Numbered from the stretch's first letter, positions 23,001 through 36,578 are shown. The stretch: DNA of 64,000 bases from Epichloe hybrida (GCA_019022495.1 JAFEKR010000001.1:372001-436000), one strand, 5' to 3'. Translations and numbers: made by a program. The notes: generated from the sequence alone by a model not told the origin.

Positions 23001-25704
23001 TTAATACACGCTGTCCTCATCTGCTCCCTGAGAAATCATCGAGGGAGTAGATACGTTTGAGGAAGCCTCAAGATCGTCGACATAGCCGACAAGAGCCTGT
23101 GAGTGGAGCTTGAAGGATTCGCCCATAAGACGAGTGATTCTGTGATGATGCAAGTCAGCGCCCTTGTTCGAAATATAGTAGGTGACAATTAGTAAACACG
23201 GAGCAAACTCACCCCCATACGACAACTTCATCAAGCATAGATCCCCACAGCCGAGCCACGATGGAGCTCATCTGGGACATGTAACTTTCGTCTAGGTCTT
23301 TTGCAAAGAGCTGCCGAACCTTGTTATACATAGCTAGCTCTTCCTGTGTGGCCGGCTCTTCATCATGTTCCAGACGATAGAGCCACAGTGACAGAATAAT
23401 CATCATGTCCATGCCACAGAGGGGATGTTCGACGCTCCAGTTGGTTGGAGAGGTGCGTGCAACCCAGCGAACACCCTGAACGACAGCAATTTCGATGCAA
23501 TTGTAACATTCTTGTATAACCTTGATCATCTCGCTGGAGCGCTTTACACGATCGCGGGCGTGTGACATGGCGGCAGCGACCTCGTATGAATCGTGGTAAC
23601 GCAGAGCTTCCTGCACACTCTTCAAATCAACCTCCAAACGAGCGCGAGCATTACGATACATAGCCTTGGCGTTGAAGAGAAGAGGGTGGCCTTTATGAGG
23701 GGCGCTCAGAGGAACGGCGACCGATTCCGGCTCGCAGAGTTCCAAAGATTTGTCCCAAGTTTCGAGAGCGAGCCGAAGTTTGTATTCGGTGACAACATCT
23801 TGGAGAGCTTCAGGGCTGCGTTTGTGATACCACACCTCTAGAAACAAAGCGTTGATCATGACACGAGCCGCGAAAGCGCTGTACCGGAGGTTCTCGCCTT
23901 GGAATAAATTATCGTGCGCCTCCATGAACGTGACGACGGGAGACCTGCCCAGGGGCTCGGGCCATGATGCATCATCTGCAACCTGGAGATTCCACAAAGC
24001 CTCTGTTGAAGGAAGTTGTAGATCTTCAAATTCGTTGAAACTGATGGCAGGAGTGTGATTGTAAGTCAAAGTCAATAAGCCAAAGAAAATATAGACAGCA
24101 TAGTAAGTGCGGCGACAGCCTTCATCTTCGACCCATTCTAAACGACTGGGTTTTGCAGTACCTCGAGCTTCTTGACGCAACTTGAGCTCATACCTGTTGC
24201 CAGCGACCATGTTGGCCAAAAGACTCTTGATGGAGCACGCCCATTCCAGGCCTTTGGGATCTCCACTCCAGCTCGCGAAAATCATGTTGAGAAGAGAGCT
24301 CTGCATGGTCCACAGAGGACACTTTCGAGAGCTGAAGTTTTCCTTATTCTGCAAAAATTGATTGACGAGCACCTTTGAGCCAATGTGAAGCATGTATGCC
24401 TGGTCCTGGTCGAATGCGTAGAGAGCACCAATACTCAACACAGCCAGCAACAGCGGAGGCGACACTTGCGAAGGACAAAATGACGTAGGGTGAAGGAACG
24501 GCAGGTGGTGATGGAACAGGCCAAAGTATGTCGACAGGTATCGGTTCAGTGACCCAAGGCCGGGTAGGCGAAAACCTTCAGGAACGGCGTGCTCACGATC
24601 ACAACTACGAATGTTGTCAAGTATGGCATTGCGTTGCTCGTCTCCCATTACCTGGGGTGTTTGAAAGCCAGCATGAGCGGGATCGATCAAAGAGGGACTT
24701 TGGGGTGTCGGTGTACCGGCGCCAGAATCGGGCAGAGCCTGGATGATAGATTGCAGGGTAGGCACGATGGCACTGCCGTTTTGTCCTGCGATCGGCGGGA
24801 GCTGGTTGACCCGCGGCTGGATCGTGGCTCCTGAGACAAAGGATTGCTGCGATTCGAATGATCCCGATGCGCTCGAAGTTATGGAATGAGTTTTGAGCTC
24901 ATCAACGGATGGGGGCATAAAACCGTCCCATTGCATCTGAGGTAAAGCAATAGCTCCGGAGGGATAAGTGACGGTCGATTCCATAATGGTTGATCCACGA
25001 GGAGAGTACGCCATCGGAGCGCCATCTTCATAGGTGCTTTCTTCGCGCATGGCAGCAGTGGCCTTCTGATGGAGGTCGGCAACAAGCATTGCAGCTGCTT
25101 CCACATCGAACAGACCATCGTTTCCAGCTTCCATTTGCTCTAGAGTTGACGTGTCGATTGCCAGTGCGGCTTTTGACGGCGTTGCCACGGCGCGTGTCTT
25201 CGGACCACCTGCGCGGCGTTTGCCATCGCTGTGAAGAGGAACGCCGCCATCTTTGGCGTGCACAGTCCGATCATGTCTGAGGAGCAAGTCGCGACGGACG
25301 AAAGTACTTCTACATTTCATGCATTTGAAAGGTCGTTCTTTCGTATCTGCACGTGGTCAGCGGGTTTGGTTGCATGAGACGGCTTGAGTTGAGTGTATTG
25401 CTAGGGTAGGAAAAGTTTGCCACCGGTTGGTTTTCAAGGCCCGACAGGTACCAGCCAAACCGTCAGAGTGCGTTGAAGGATAGAAATGAATGCATGAAAG
25501 GCCATGGAGTGAAGACATATGAGCAGGAAGCGCATGGGCAAAGTACGTACGTGAACGTTCGTGTCTGCTCCGGTGCTCGCTTCTACTGAAGGCTCGGTTG
25601 CAGAACTGGCACTTATACTTGCGTTCCGGTGCGAGTGATGCTTTTCGCGATGAAGGAGCGGAAGCCGCCGGGGGCGGGAGGACTGCGACGCTGGCGCCAG
25701 GCAT
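23001..25704 (-). CDS. C2H2 zinc-finger transcription factor, AmdX/ADR1-like
   Basis: Three exons (25704-25551, 25346-23213, 23139-23001) encode 808 residues. Two adjacent C2H2 fingers lie at about residues 30-82: KCQFCNRAFSRSEHRSRH..H (C-x2-C-x12-H-x3-H) and KCMKCRSTFVRRDLLLRH..H (x12, x4). The first intron (204 bp) splits the linker SHTKERP. The rest carries a fungal transcription factor middle-homology region with the blocks YLSTYFGLFHHHLPFLHPT and RRTYYAVYIFFGLLTL. This layout matches ADR1-type regulators such as Aspergillus AmdX, which acts in acetamide and carbon or nitrogen use. Orthology to AmdX is a likely guess rather than proven, and the targets are unknown. Confidence 0.88.
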
Positions 25705-28570
25705 TTTAATGACTAAGATGTGTGTTCTTGACGGGAAGAACGACGAGAGGGATAGGTGACAATTGTAGTTTCTCGTGCCACGGATCGGGTCACAACGCTG
25801 GTCACTGACAGCACGATGGTTGAATATCGTCTGGATTGAGTCTTTGCAATGCGCTCACGCCGCCTAGCTCCTCGCTCGCACGCGCTCCCGTGGGATTTAA
25901 AGTGTGAAGGCGGTGATTTCGATCGTGATGTTGGTCATTGGATATGTCTGTATTCTGGTCATGGAAATTCTGTGAGGGTTGTAATATTAGGAATAGAGGT
26001 TATCTGAGACCTCGTTGAATTAACACCTAACCAACTGGATATCGATGGTGGGTGATGTTCAATAACGATGAAGCGACGAGCGAATGCTGGTGAAAATGGG
26101 ATGGATGGGGAGGGGGAAGCGAGAGAGGATGCCCAGTATTCTAGTAGTTAAGAAGAGCAGAGGGGAGGAGAGAGGGGACGGACGAGGCTTGGGGGCACAG
26201 GTGTAAATCTGGGTGTTGGATTAAAGGGAAAGGGGGGCGCGCAAAGAAGGGAGCAGGAGGGAGGAAAGGAAAGGAGGGGGGACCGGATGGAGGGGCTGGG
26301 TGGCTGATGGAGCACAGAAGCTCGTAGTCTGGCTGACGCTGGCTGACTATTACAACTGAGAGAGCAACCAGTAACAAATCAAGCAGCAAGTTGACCGAGG
26401 ACCTGATGGGACGTGTTGCCTCGTCGTGTCGTTTGTGGCCTCCCCAGCGTGGCTCTCGTGCCAACGCAGCGACGGACAATGCAGCGACGCGTGAGGTGGA
26501 GCACCGCAGACACGCAGACGAGGGCCGGAGAGGGTGTGCCCACAATAGCAGGGGTGTGCTGAGGGCCGACGCAGCGGGGCTTGCCCCCTCATCCAGGTAG
26601 ATACTCCGTACGTCCGTATGTACATGCTGCACTTTCAATAGGTCACTGGCCGGCAACTCACCACCATCTTAACCAGTTGGCCATTACTCCGTACAGCGTT
26701 TTTCCTTCTGGCCGTCAACAGAGGCTTGATGAGAAGCTAGCACCATACATACCCATGCCACTGGCACGTCTACTATTAACCACTCACTATGCCCGGTGTC
26801 TTTGCTTTCCGTTTCAGTCTGGCTCCTTTCTTGCCCGGGTATTAACAGCTTGCCCCTCCATGGCCTGCCCCTCTCCCACTCTCGCCAATAGCCAGGGGCC
26901 AGGGCACCTAATAACAGCACTTGGAAGTTTTCGTCCTGTCAGGATCTCATCGCGGTATGAAGAAAAAAGCAAACTCTAGCTTGGCGCACAGAGCATGAGC
27001 GTGCAGCGGCGAAGAGGTCCTGGTCCCCTTGCTAGCTAATACATGCTGCATGCTGCATGCTGCATGATGGAAGAAGCAGTTCAATTCGATGTTCGCTAAA
27101 AGGATCAACACATACGTCGTCTGCGATGTATATCGAGTGAAGCCATTTGTCATGGGCTTCTTGCTAACCCAGTAGCTCGAGCTGTTGTTGATTTGAAGAG
27201 GTGGTTATCTGCTGCAACTTCTCAATAGCAGACTTATTACGCAGCTTCTTTCTCGACCTCTGTTTGTCTCATCGTCTTTGATTGACTGTTGACTTTCGGG
27301 GCTGGACTGTGCTCTCAGTGGATCCTGCACCCCGGACCGAAAATGCTCCAGGCCGTGTGGGTGGTGCTGGGGAACTTGAGCATTCCATCCGCCGGTCTTT
27401 TTTAGCCGCATGGTTCCCCTTTTAATGCCAGCTGGCATCAGCAGAGACAGGCTCACCGTTGTCTTCTTTCTCAACTTGTCGGTCAATGGCCCACCACATG
27501 TGCAGTGTAATGGCTCGGCTGTTGCATTTGTGGAATTTTTAAGACTGCAACACCCCGTTCCCAACCAGCGATGGGCGGATATTGAGCTGAAGCTGTAGTC
27601 CGTACCTGCTGGTGAGCACTAACAGCCGCGCGAACAGGACCTCGGGCTTCACTCCGACCTGCTTGTGCTCTACCACTTACGCCCTCTGCTGCCCTGAGAT
27701 ATTTATCTAGGTAGGTAGGTAGGTAGGTGGATAGTCATGTATAATGGAAGCTTCGGAAACAGGCGGGGTTTGCATCTGAATGCCAACAAACCGTAAATCC
27801 AACTGTGGCGGCGAGATGTGTGGCTCGTTGACTGTAGATTAACAGCACGAGACGGAGTCTTTAAGGCTCCTAAAACGTTCCATGCTGACCGTTTGGTTTA
27901 TTTCCAATGGCTTCTAATCCTAGTGACGTGATTAAACGTTTCCAGAGAGGTGAAAGCATCATAGCAAACCAAAAAAGTCGTCACATCGATGGCCGATGGC
28001 ACGCACCGATCGAAGACTCAACGTGGGGTCTGTATTAATAAGGTCTGCTGCTTTTAGTGCGATGGAGCACCCCGCTGCTGAAGTCGGCTCCAACAGGCTT
28101 GCTTCCAAGTGAGTTAAGCGACTGACTGTCTGGTCGGGTCCGTCAGACATCGAGCCTGCAGTTCATCCGCCGCATCTTTCGAATCTGTGAGTCTTGAATT
28201 CAACTAATTTGTCCTTCTCTCCTTGTCTTCTCCGATCGGAGGTCTTGTTTCTTTTGTTCCTTTTTCAGTGGCCGCATCCGAAGCACAACAGACCAATCAA
28301 TCCGAGAGTTATTAAAACGTGCGTCGCTGTCGGATGCCGTCAGGTGACGCAGAATGACCGGGTCCATCATATCTGCCCAAGAAGGCACGACTGACGTAGC
28401 CTCAGATTAGTGCTCAATCACGATCATCTATCCACACCACGCAAACCCGCACCGAGCATAGCCATTTGCGCATCCATCAGTTGCCAGTAATAGGCAGTAC
28501 ATTTGGGCCTTATTCACTTTCAATCATCTCTTTTCGCAGCGCCGACAGTCAAGTGATACGAGACAACGAC
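25705..28570. promoter_or_regulatory. Long divergent upstream region, transcription factor / Yippee
   Basis: This is the largest gene-free stretch of the euchromatic part (2.87 kb) and includes the upstream regions of both flanking genes. Features seen: a purine-rich block at about 26095-26300, two copies of TACTCCGTAC (26602, 26685), a TGCTGCATGCTGCATGCTGC run at 27044, and AGGT repeats at 27711-27728. Several short open frames occur, but none resembles a protein family or has supporting splice structure. Confidence 0.5.
26602..26694. promoter_or_regulatory. Two copies of intergenic motif TACTCCGTAC
   Basis: Exact copies lie at 26602-26611 and 26685-26694, upstream of the zinc-finger transcription factor gene. 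The same 9-10 bp word recurs at other intergenic sites listed among the findings. Function is unknown; this is a sequence observation only. Confidence 0.6.
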
Positions 28571-29140
28571 ATGGGGCTCTCGTACAATACCTATCTCGAT
28601 AGCAGCAAGATCTACGGCTGCAAGTCCTGCAAGGCTCATTTGGCAAATCACGAGGACATAATCAGTAGGGTACGTAGCGATGGCAAGTGAGCTTGATCAT
28701 GTTGTTCCGGATGGAGACTTTTTTTTATCCAAGCACTCTTTTCAGCTCCGGATTTGGGCTTTCCAGCTGCCGAGTGCTCGTTTCCATGCTTTGGCATCTA
28801 ACTATCAACTCCATCTAATCACTGTTTCTCTCTCTTTTCCCTTTTGTAGTAGCTTGGAGTTTCAAAATCCATCTCGAAGAAGACGACTAATATATTTTTG
28901 CCGCAGAATTTTCGTGGTCAGCATGGAAAAGCGTACTTATTTCACAGTGTTGTAAACATCGAAGCCGGGGACCCCAGTGAACGCAACATGACAACTGGTA
29001 GGCACATCGTCCGTGACATTTTTTGTCGCCAATGCAAAGAGACTGTGGGCTGGAAATATGATAAGGCCTACGAGAATCCTGAAAAGTATAAAGAAGGGAA
29101 GTTCATTCTGGAAGCAGAGCTCCTCTGCAACGTCACTTGA
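28571..29140 (+). CDS. Yippee-like zinc-binding protein
   Basis: Two exons (28571-28669, 28907-29140) encode 110 residues, the normal size for the family. The protein reads MGLSYNTYLDSSKIYGC, then CKSCKAHLANHEDIISR, FRGQHGKAYLFHSVVNI, MTTGRHIVRDIFCRQC, ETVGWKYDKAYE and YKEGKFILE. The two Cys pairs (CKSC and CRQC) form the Yippee zinc site, a beta-tent fold also found in cereblon and MIS18. Family members are linked to ubiquitin ligase complexes (Moh1 in yeast GID complex) and cell-cycle or survival functions. The 237-bp intron is long for this window. A short upstream coding exon cannot be excluded but is not needed. Confidence 0.92.
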
Positions 29141-31643
29141 TGATATTGCATTCGAGAGAACACAGGTTTTCAGAGCCTGGATTTTCGCGTTCCTCAGGTA
29201 TCGGAATGATGTCGTTGACGAACAGCCGGGTTACTGATTTGGACATACCGGTTTTTATTTTGATGCATAGGATTAAGGAACACGGTTTGGTGAATGGTCA
29301 AGTTTTCTCAAGGGTTTCGCATGGCGTTAATTTTTGATATTGGGGGCACCCAGCAATAAGGTAATAAGCGTAGCTTTACCGGAATATTATAAATATGCAT
29401 TGTCTGATCTGAACCACCTAAAAAAAGAAAGCATCGTCTGTGCTAGTGTGCCCGCAGGGTGGGTTTGGAGAGAGCATCAAGGTGAGGTATATGCCCGGGC
29501 AGAATGGCTCTATTGCAACTAATGTTACTCCGAAGTCCGTAGTCGAACTTCGAGTGTCCAGCATTTTCGAATATTCCTGAAAATGACAGACATCTACCTT
29601 TCTAGGTAGGCACTTGATAGATAGGGACGTAATATTAGGTGCACTAATCACTGTGTGTCCAGGTCATGATCGCTAACAAGGGCGCTGTAGAGAAACCGAT
29701 AATACATACCCAGCTGTGGCAAAAGCATCGTGGGCCAAGTCGAGTCGCGGCTCCCCGACAATATGACTTTCAATACGCACTGTTTCACCTTCGGGCCATT
29801 GGCCCAGTCCGAAAGCCCCGGTGCATTCCCGCTGCATGGTGAGATTGTCCAACCCTCCTTGTGGTGGTGAGTGGGTGCCTGTGCTCATCAGGGAGACAGA
29901 CACGCACACAGCAAGCAACACGGCCACCCGATTGCACAGCAGTTAAACTCGTTCTCGTGGCTTTCTCGTAAACTGGTTCCACGCCGCTTGATCTGTCCCC
30001 CTGAACCAATTTCAGAACCATGGCTTCATCGGCACGTTGCATGGGACATGGGACGAGGCGCCTCCCGCACCCCGATCCGTGCCGCGCGAGTCAGTCAGTG
30101 CCGCGGGTTGGGAAGTATGTACTCTCAGGGAGAAAGGGGAAGTTCTCGTTTTGGTGATTCCAGTTGCTTGTTGGACGCGCCGTCGACGTGCCGGCAATGC
30201 GCTTGAACGGTTGGTTGTTCGTCGCAGACATTTACGTGCGTGACACGGGATCTGGTTCAAAATTCACGTTTTCCCTCCTCCATTTCGATCGCCGAGCGCT
30301 TGCATTCCGAGGCTGTGGCCGAGACACATTGGACGACATTGGACGAGTTGCATCCCGAAATTTCGGGCTTGCAAGTTGCTCCTTGCTTTTCGGCTAGTAT
30401 CTCTACTTGCCAATAAGTTGGTGAGACTTCCCATCCCATCTGCAACCCCTGCGCGCCGCCCCTTTTCAAGGTCAGCCAAGCCTTGTTCTCTCAGCCCGTG
30501 TCCGTCACCATCGTCTTTACTTCTTCTCTTGCAAAAGTAAAACAATTTATAATCAAGATTTAGCACTTACGGCCGATTCAGACTAGACCAGAAAGAAGTG
30601 TGCAAAAAATAGTTCGATCGGTACCTGATTATCCGCCGCGGGAGAGTTGATTCAAAAAATACTCGAAGACATGGAGGAGCAGGTTATACGAGCTGATGGG
30701 TCAACTAAACTCGGTCGTCTGGTACTGTACAATTGAAGATGGGGCAATTGGTTACATGTACTCCGTATTGTAGGTGCTGAAATATCCGCCGCTTTGATTT
30801 TCTGCTGCAAATCAAGCCATGGAATTTCTATCCTCTGCCCCCGTCAGTCAGACAAAATTGTGCCTTGAAGTATTCTATATGATTGTTAAGCCGTACGCCA
30901 ACCACATTGCGGCAGCCCGATCATGAGGCCTGTGTCATGAACCGTTGTAAACAATTACAATCACAATAATTAACAAGCTAAATTTTACAAGTACAATTAT
31001 TACAATGCAAGATGGGAGTTTCAGAAGAGGATAAGCCCACTTGCGAATCAAAGCGGCCAGCCAATGTCAATGTTTGTGACCTTTGGCCGCTAGTACTACG
31101 TCCGTATGAGCTAACCCATCCTGGGGGCCTGGGCGCAGAGGGGTGGACCGGTACTCATGGGCTACCATGGGCTACCATGGGCTACCACGGGCAACCCCTC
31201 TGCTGCCATCTTCGCGCCGGCCTCACAACTCTCATTCTTGCTAGACTTGTGTTGACACGCCAATCGCCCATCTATAGAATACAAGTCTGCGACAACCAGC
31301 ACTATTACCCGACGTACAAAGCTCAAGGTGGCATGCCCCTTGCTTTCCCCGAATCATAACCTGCCGCCTCCAGCTCGGGACGAGAGCTGACTCGTGGATC
31401 GGCCATGTCCTGAGAGGACTCTGACGCCGCGTAAAGTAGTCAGTCAGTCAGCCTGAATACCGTCCTTGGACGACCGTGGATGTGCGAGCGCCGCTTCTGG
31501 ACTGCGTCCCCCAATTGCGCCAATCTCGAACAAACTCAACGGCATCACGACCTGTACCTCCATTTCACCCGCAAACCTTGCGATCGGCTTGTAGTGCGAG
31601 ATTGTGCGCTTCGGCACAAACCCCTCGTACCCCCGCATTCGCC
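29141..31643. other. Intergenic region, Yippee to RasGEF
   Basis: In 2.5 kb I find no recognisable gene. It contains a block of TTACAATTA-type words at 30945-31008 like those at the edge of the transposon island, a TACTCCGTA copy at 30759, a three-fold ATGGGCTACC repeat at about 31157-31189, and GTCAGTCAGTCAG at 31438-31450 just upstream of the RasGEF gene. The last few hundred bases are presumably its promoter and 5' UTR. Confidence 0.5.
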
Positions 31644-34600
31644 ATGGAGGGCATTGTGGGAACAGCGCCGCCCGGCACGATGTTTGTACGGGCTCTCTAC
31701 GACTACGAGGCAGATGATAGGACTAGCCTTAGCTTTCACGAAGGCGACATCATCCAAGTCATTACGCAACTAGAGAGCGGCTGGTGGGACGGCGTGATCA
31801 ATGGGGTCCGGGGTTGGTTCCCAAGTAATTATTGTCAGCTCGTTTCCAGCCCCGACGACCTGCCGGTCCGCGGCCAAAATGCACACAACGGCCAAATAGA
31901 TGATGAAGTCGACGATGCGGACGGATTCGACGAGAGTTTTGACCAAGATGACGACTCTGAGGCTGATGGCCCCAGTTCCAGTGGTCCTCTACCTTTGGAT
32001 GGCACTGGTACTAGTAGTAGTCAGTCAAGGGCCGATTTTTGGATTCCCCAGGCTACCGCAGACGGGCGACTTTTTTATTACAACATGATGACTGGTGATC
32101 GGAGCATGGAGCTTCCTCTCGAGTCGCCCGTCTCTTCGACGGAAACGGGTCCTCGAGATCGAGCGAATGTGAATATCCCAGATAAAACTAGACCTCCACC
32201 GGAAATGATGGCCCGCGGTCTCACACGAGACGAGGACGAGGACTCGGCAACATCTGCCTCTGAAGCTGAAGGCGAATCTCTGATGCTTGCCTCGCGCAGC
32301 TATACGGTAAGATTCCGACAAGTCATGCCATGATGGTCCATACTTCGTACCCTTATTTAACAAAATTTCAGGGCAGAAGTCGAGCCTCCATCAATGGGGT
32401 GCTGTCTCCTTCTACCTCAATGGATTCGATAAACGGTGCGTCTCCTGTTCGCCACAAAAGGACGCAAGGGCTTTCAAATGGCAAGCAAGCCATCGGCCAA
32501 ACCCCAAATATGGCCTCCGCAACTTCATTTACTAGCACGACATATAACCTTCCGACCACGGCTACGGTCTCTCGATCATTCTTCGATGACGGCTCTACAC
32601 CACCCCTCACGTGGAGTCTGCTGGTGTCCAACATGAAGCGCGCTATCGATCGCTACCGTGACGCCATTACGAATAACAGCCGGTCTGAGTACGTCGCCAG
32701 AGCTGAAGATATATCCGATCACCTGCGGCTCCTGCTCGCTGCAGGCTCTGGTACCACCGATAATCATTCTGGCCAACCGTCCATCATCTCGACAAACAAG
32801 GCATTGTACCCTCATTTCAGGGATATGATGTCCAAATTTTCCAAACTGGTAATATCGTCGCACATTGCTGCCGCTGATTGGCCAAACGCGGAATCTGTTC
32901 AAAAGTGTCTTCAAGAAGCAGACGGTGTTCTCCTTGGGGTCTTCAGCTATGTTGAAGTTGCTCGACAACAGAGAGGCGAAGAAATACCTCGATTGTTTCC
33001 TGGGTTCGTTATTGGCAGCACAGTCGGTGGAAACTGGCAAAGCAATGGTTTGGACTCTCGGGACCCCGTTGCGCCAAACTTCCTTGAGGACGAAGAAGGT
33101 TCGGTTGAGCCAACTGCGATACTAGACAGCAAAATTCTCGAACGACTGGACGAGGAGAAACGCATTCTCGTCTCCAGCATACGAGAACTGGACAAGAGCT
33201 TAATTACTCCGGAGAAGATCATAACATCACTTCGCCACGAAGTGATAGGTAACAACGTCTGCCTGGCGGGGGCTAAGGTGGTCGAAACATTCAAGACTTG
33301 GATTTCCATGATTGAATCGATTGACCTCTCTTCTCTCGGGAACAGCTTCCAGACTCCTCAGCTTGCTGATTTTGGCACCAATAAACAAAGCTTGTACGAT
33401 AACATTTCTGATCTGATACTTGGTTGCCAGGCAGTTGCTGGCCCACTAGCGGACGAGTGGAGTGAAGTGCGCGGAGAGTCTATGGAGAATCGCTTGGAGT
33501 ACGTGAGACAATGCGCCCGAGCTTTGGAGACCAACTCATCCCATATCGGCTTTTCCTTGCAACTGCTCTCCGAGCAAGTTCAAATCAAAGTACAACAACA
33601 GTCGCAATATACTGGATCACGACCTCGGGACGATTCAGCTCCGCGGACAATACAGCGAGGCGAAACACTGTCATATGAGCGACCTCATCAACGGCCGGAT
33701 CCAAGATCCGCGCCGAGTCGACCTCCCTTAATCACTGCCCAGTCCTTCAACGACGGCGATCCGCCACCAGGTAGTTTCAGAAAAGGTGACTACTCGAAAG
33801 TGAAGAAAATTTTTGGAGAAGACCCATCACCACAGGCCGGTCTACAGGCCAATGATGATACTCCCGACTACCTGCGCCTGGACTTCGAAGATGACGTATC
33901 ATGGGACACTAAGCCGTCGCCGCCTACGGTAAAAGGAGGCTCGTTACTTGCATTAGTTGAGCAACTCACGCGACACGACAGGCTTGACTCTAGCTTCAAC
34001 AACACTTTCCTTCTGACGTACCGATCTTTCACCTCCGCACGAGAATTGTTTGAACTCTTAGTTAAGCGCTTTGGCATACAGCCGCCGGAAGGCCTCAGCC
34101 AATCAGATTTTGAGACCTGGCGTGATCGGAAGCAGAAATTGATTCGTTTCCGCGTGGTGAACATCTTGAAGAGCTGGTTTGACAGCTTCTGGATGGAGGA
34201 GAACAACGAAGAGTCGAAGCAATTGATTCGTGACGTGTACACCTTTACGAGGGACAGTGTAAAATCCACCGAAACTCCAGGCTCGGGTCCTCTAATGGCT
34301 GTTCTGGACAAACGGTTAAGTGGAAGGGACGCCGGAGCGCGTCGTCTGATCCAAACGCTGAATCAAAGCACGCCGACACCTATTGTTCCGAAAAACATGA
34401 AGAAACTGAAGTTCTTGGACATTGACGTAACAGAATTTGCTCGTCAACTGACGATCATAGAGTCCAGGCTGTACGGCAAGATCAAGGCGGCAGAGTGCCT
34501 AAACAAGACCTGGCAGAAGAAGATTGCAGAAGGCGAACCTGACCTCGCCCCCAACGTGAAAGCCCTGATCCTTCACTCCAATCAAATGACGAACTGGGTA

Positions 34601-35489
34601 GCAGAGATGATCTTGGCGCAGATGGACGTGAAGAAAAGAGTTGTCGTGATCAAGCATTTTGTTGCTGTTGCAGATGTGCGTTCATCCCCATCTAGCTCAT
34701 GATGCTCGCCCGCATCATGTGCAAGCGTTCAGTTTGGTTCATTCGATAGCTAACTTCTTATCTCATAGAAATGCCGAACTCTCAACAACTACTCTACCCT
34801 CACGTCGATCATCTCAGCCTTGGCCACTGCACCGATCGCGCGTTTGAAGCGCACTTGGGACCAGGTGCCCCAACGAACACAGGGGGTTCTAGAAGCGATG
34901 CGCCGGTTAATGGCTAGCACCAAGAATTTTGGCGAGTATCGCGTGGCGCTCCACGCAGCTAATCCGCCGTGTATTCCTTTTTTCGGTAGGGATATATCAT
35001 GTCCATCCATCATCAGATTTGATAGGAATTGAAATGAGAACTAACTTCCCTATGAAGGCGTATATCTCACCGATCTTACCTTTATCGAAGATGGCATTCC
35101 TTCCATCATTAAGAAGACAAATCTGATCAACTTTGCGAAACGAGCAAAGACAGCAGAAGTGATCCGCGACATTCAGCAATATCAAAATGTGGGGTACTCC
35201 CTGCAGCCTGTTCGGGAACTACAAGGCTACATCTTGAGTAACATGCATGCCGCAGGTGACGTGCATGAGATGTATGATAAGAGCTTGCTAGTAGAACCGC
35301 GGGAACGAGAAGACGAAAAGATTGTGAGGTACGTAGCAATGCGGCATACTGCAGCCCCACACGGCGCATGATGCCATACCAGAACATGTTCCAGCCTCTT
35401 TCCCCTTCCTAGTTGGCGATCACAGTGGGCACTTTCTTACTCTTTTTCTTCTTTGATGCAGGGTGTTGGCCGAGTCCGGGTTTCTATGA
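31644..35489 (+). CDS. CDC25: Cdc25-type Ras guanine nucleotide exchange factor
   Basis: Five exons (31644-32306, 32372-34675, 34769-34985, 35058-35328, 35462-35489) give 1,160 residues ending VLAESGFL. An SH3 domain at about 12-70 (FVRALYDYEADDRTSLSF, ESGWWDGV, GWFPSNY) is followed by an acidic stretch and a WW-like segment (FWIPQATADGRLFYYN). A RasGEF N-terminal domain begins near 744 (LLALVEQLTRHDRLDSSF) and the catalytic Cdc25 homology domain near 900 (FARQLTIIESRLYGKI, NNYSTLTSIISAL, STKNFGEYR, PCIPFFGVYLTDLTFIEDG, NLINFAKRAK). It should load Ras with GTP upstream of cAMP/PKA or MAP-kinase signalling. An in-frame Met at 31476 would extend the N terminus; 31644 was chosen because it fits orthologues. 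Confidence 0.94.
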
Positions 35490-36578
35490 GCCATCGAACC
35501 ATCGGGGTCAACGCGCGAGGCGGAAGATGCGAACGACAGAGGCTGGGGAACTAGACTGCATCTCCAGTCATTTTGAGAATACAAGCTCGCTGCTTGAGAC
35601 ATATCAACAGGATCGTGCGCATAATGGCTCGAGATCGGGACGCGTTGGGCAACAAATGCTAATGCGTCGTTGCTCACTGCGGGGCGTGAAACAACGATCT
35701 AAGAGCCTGCTAATGCATTGTTCCAATCCCAAGGCAATGAATGGCGTGTGGTCTGAACGTACCCGTTTATCTGACTGATGTCAAGATGGGCCTACCATTT
35801 CCCCGCCTGCCAAGGGAGTATGAATGGCGGCTGGCTTAGCTTGATCACTCAGTTGTGTAGCCAAGGCAGATGCCCTCTAGTGAGGCTCATCCGTCTGGTA
35901 ACGAGAGGTTTCTTCTCTTGGCCTGATTTGCACAAGTACACCCGTTCTTCACCTTTGGCGGGACAAACCTAGCTGTCTAGGTCAGCCTAGACACTGGCAC
36001 AATTGAGTCGTGTTCGGCGCGACGACAACGGCCCAGGACAAATATTAATGTACTCTGTCGCATTGCAAAACGGATGTGAAGGAATCACCCTACAAAATAC
36101 CATCTGTCTGGCGGCCCGCCTTCAAGAGACAGGCGATTGATGATGGTCCGATGATGACATGAAGGTGTTGTACAAATGTAATCTGTATATAGGCTTCATT
36201 TTCTGCCGATTGAATAAGACGCCAGAGCACTATGTTTTGCTACCAGTAAGAGAAATGGACACGATGTGAAAGCAGATGTGTGGTCTAGAAGATGGAAGAC
36301 GCAATTGCTATCACTGCCCTGCCCTTCAATGTCCTGCCAATCATGGCAATAAATTTCACAAAGCCCATGTGATACACCGGTTGTTTGGTGCTTGCTACCG
36401 CTCGTTCCGCATTTAAGTTGCATTGACAACAATTCATACATGACTACATCCTCGCTCAGACCGAGCGAGTGAAAGAGCGACGTTCGAGGCACCAAAAACT
36501 TGTTCTCGACCCCCCACCCCAATCTTGGCCTCCGTGTCATGACTTCATATCCCCCCCCCTTTTCATCAAAACAGCCCC
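35490..36578. other. Convergent intergenic region
   Basis: This 1.09-kb region lies between the 3' ends of the RasGEF gene and the repeat-bearing hydrophilic protein gene. No coding region, RNA or repeat of note was seen apart from a run of nine C at about 36551. Confidence 0.5.

Noticed and set aside
26141..26656. A 171-codon minus-strand frame in the long upstream gap
   Set aside because: No recognisable motif; Pro/Ser/Leu-rich composition reflects the purine-rich plus strand.
27205..27564. A 119-codon minus-strand frame with several Cys
   Set aside because: No family resemblance, no supporting splice structure, and no conserved neighbours.
30090..31450. CAGTCAGTCAG runs recurring in several places as a possible motif
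   Set aside because: They are short 4-bp microsatellites of varied length, also seen at 18126 and 19640, with no consistent position.
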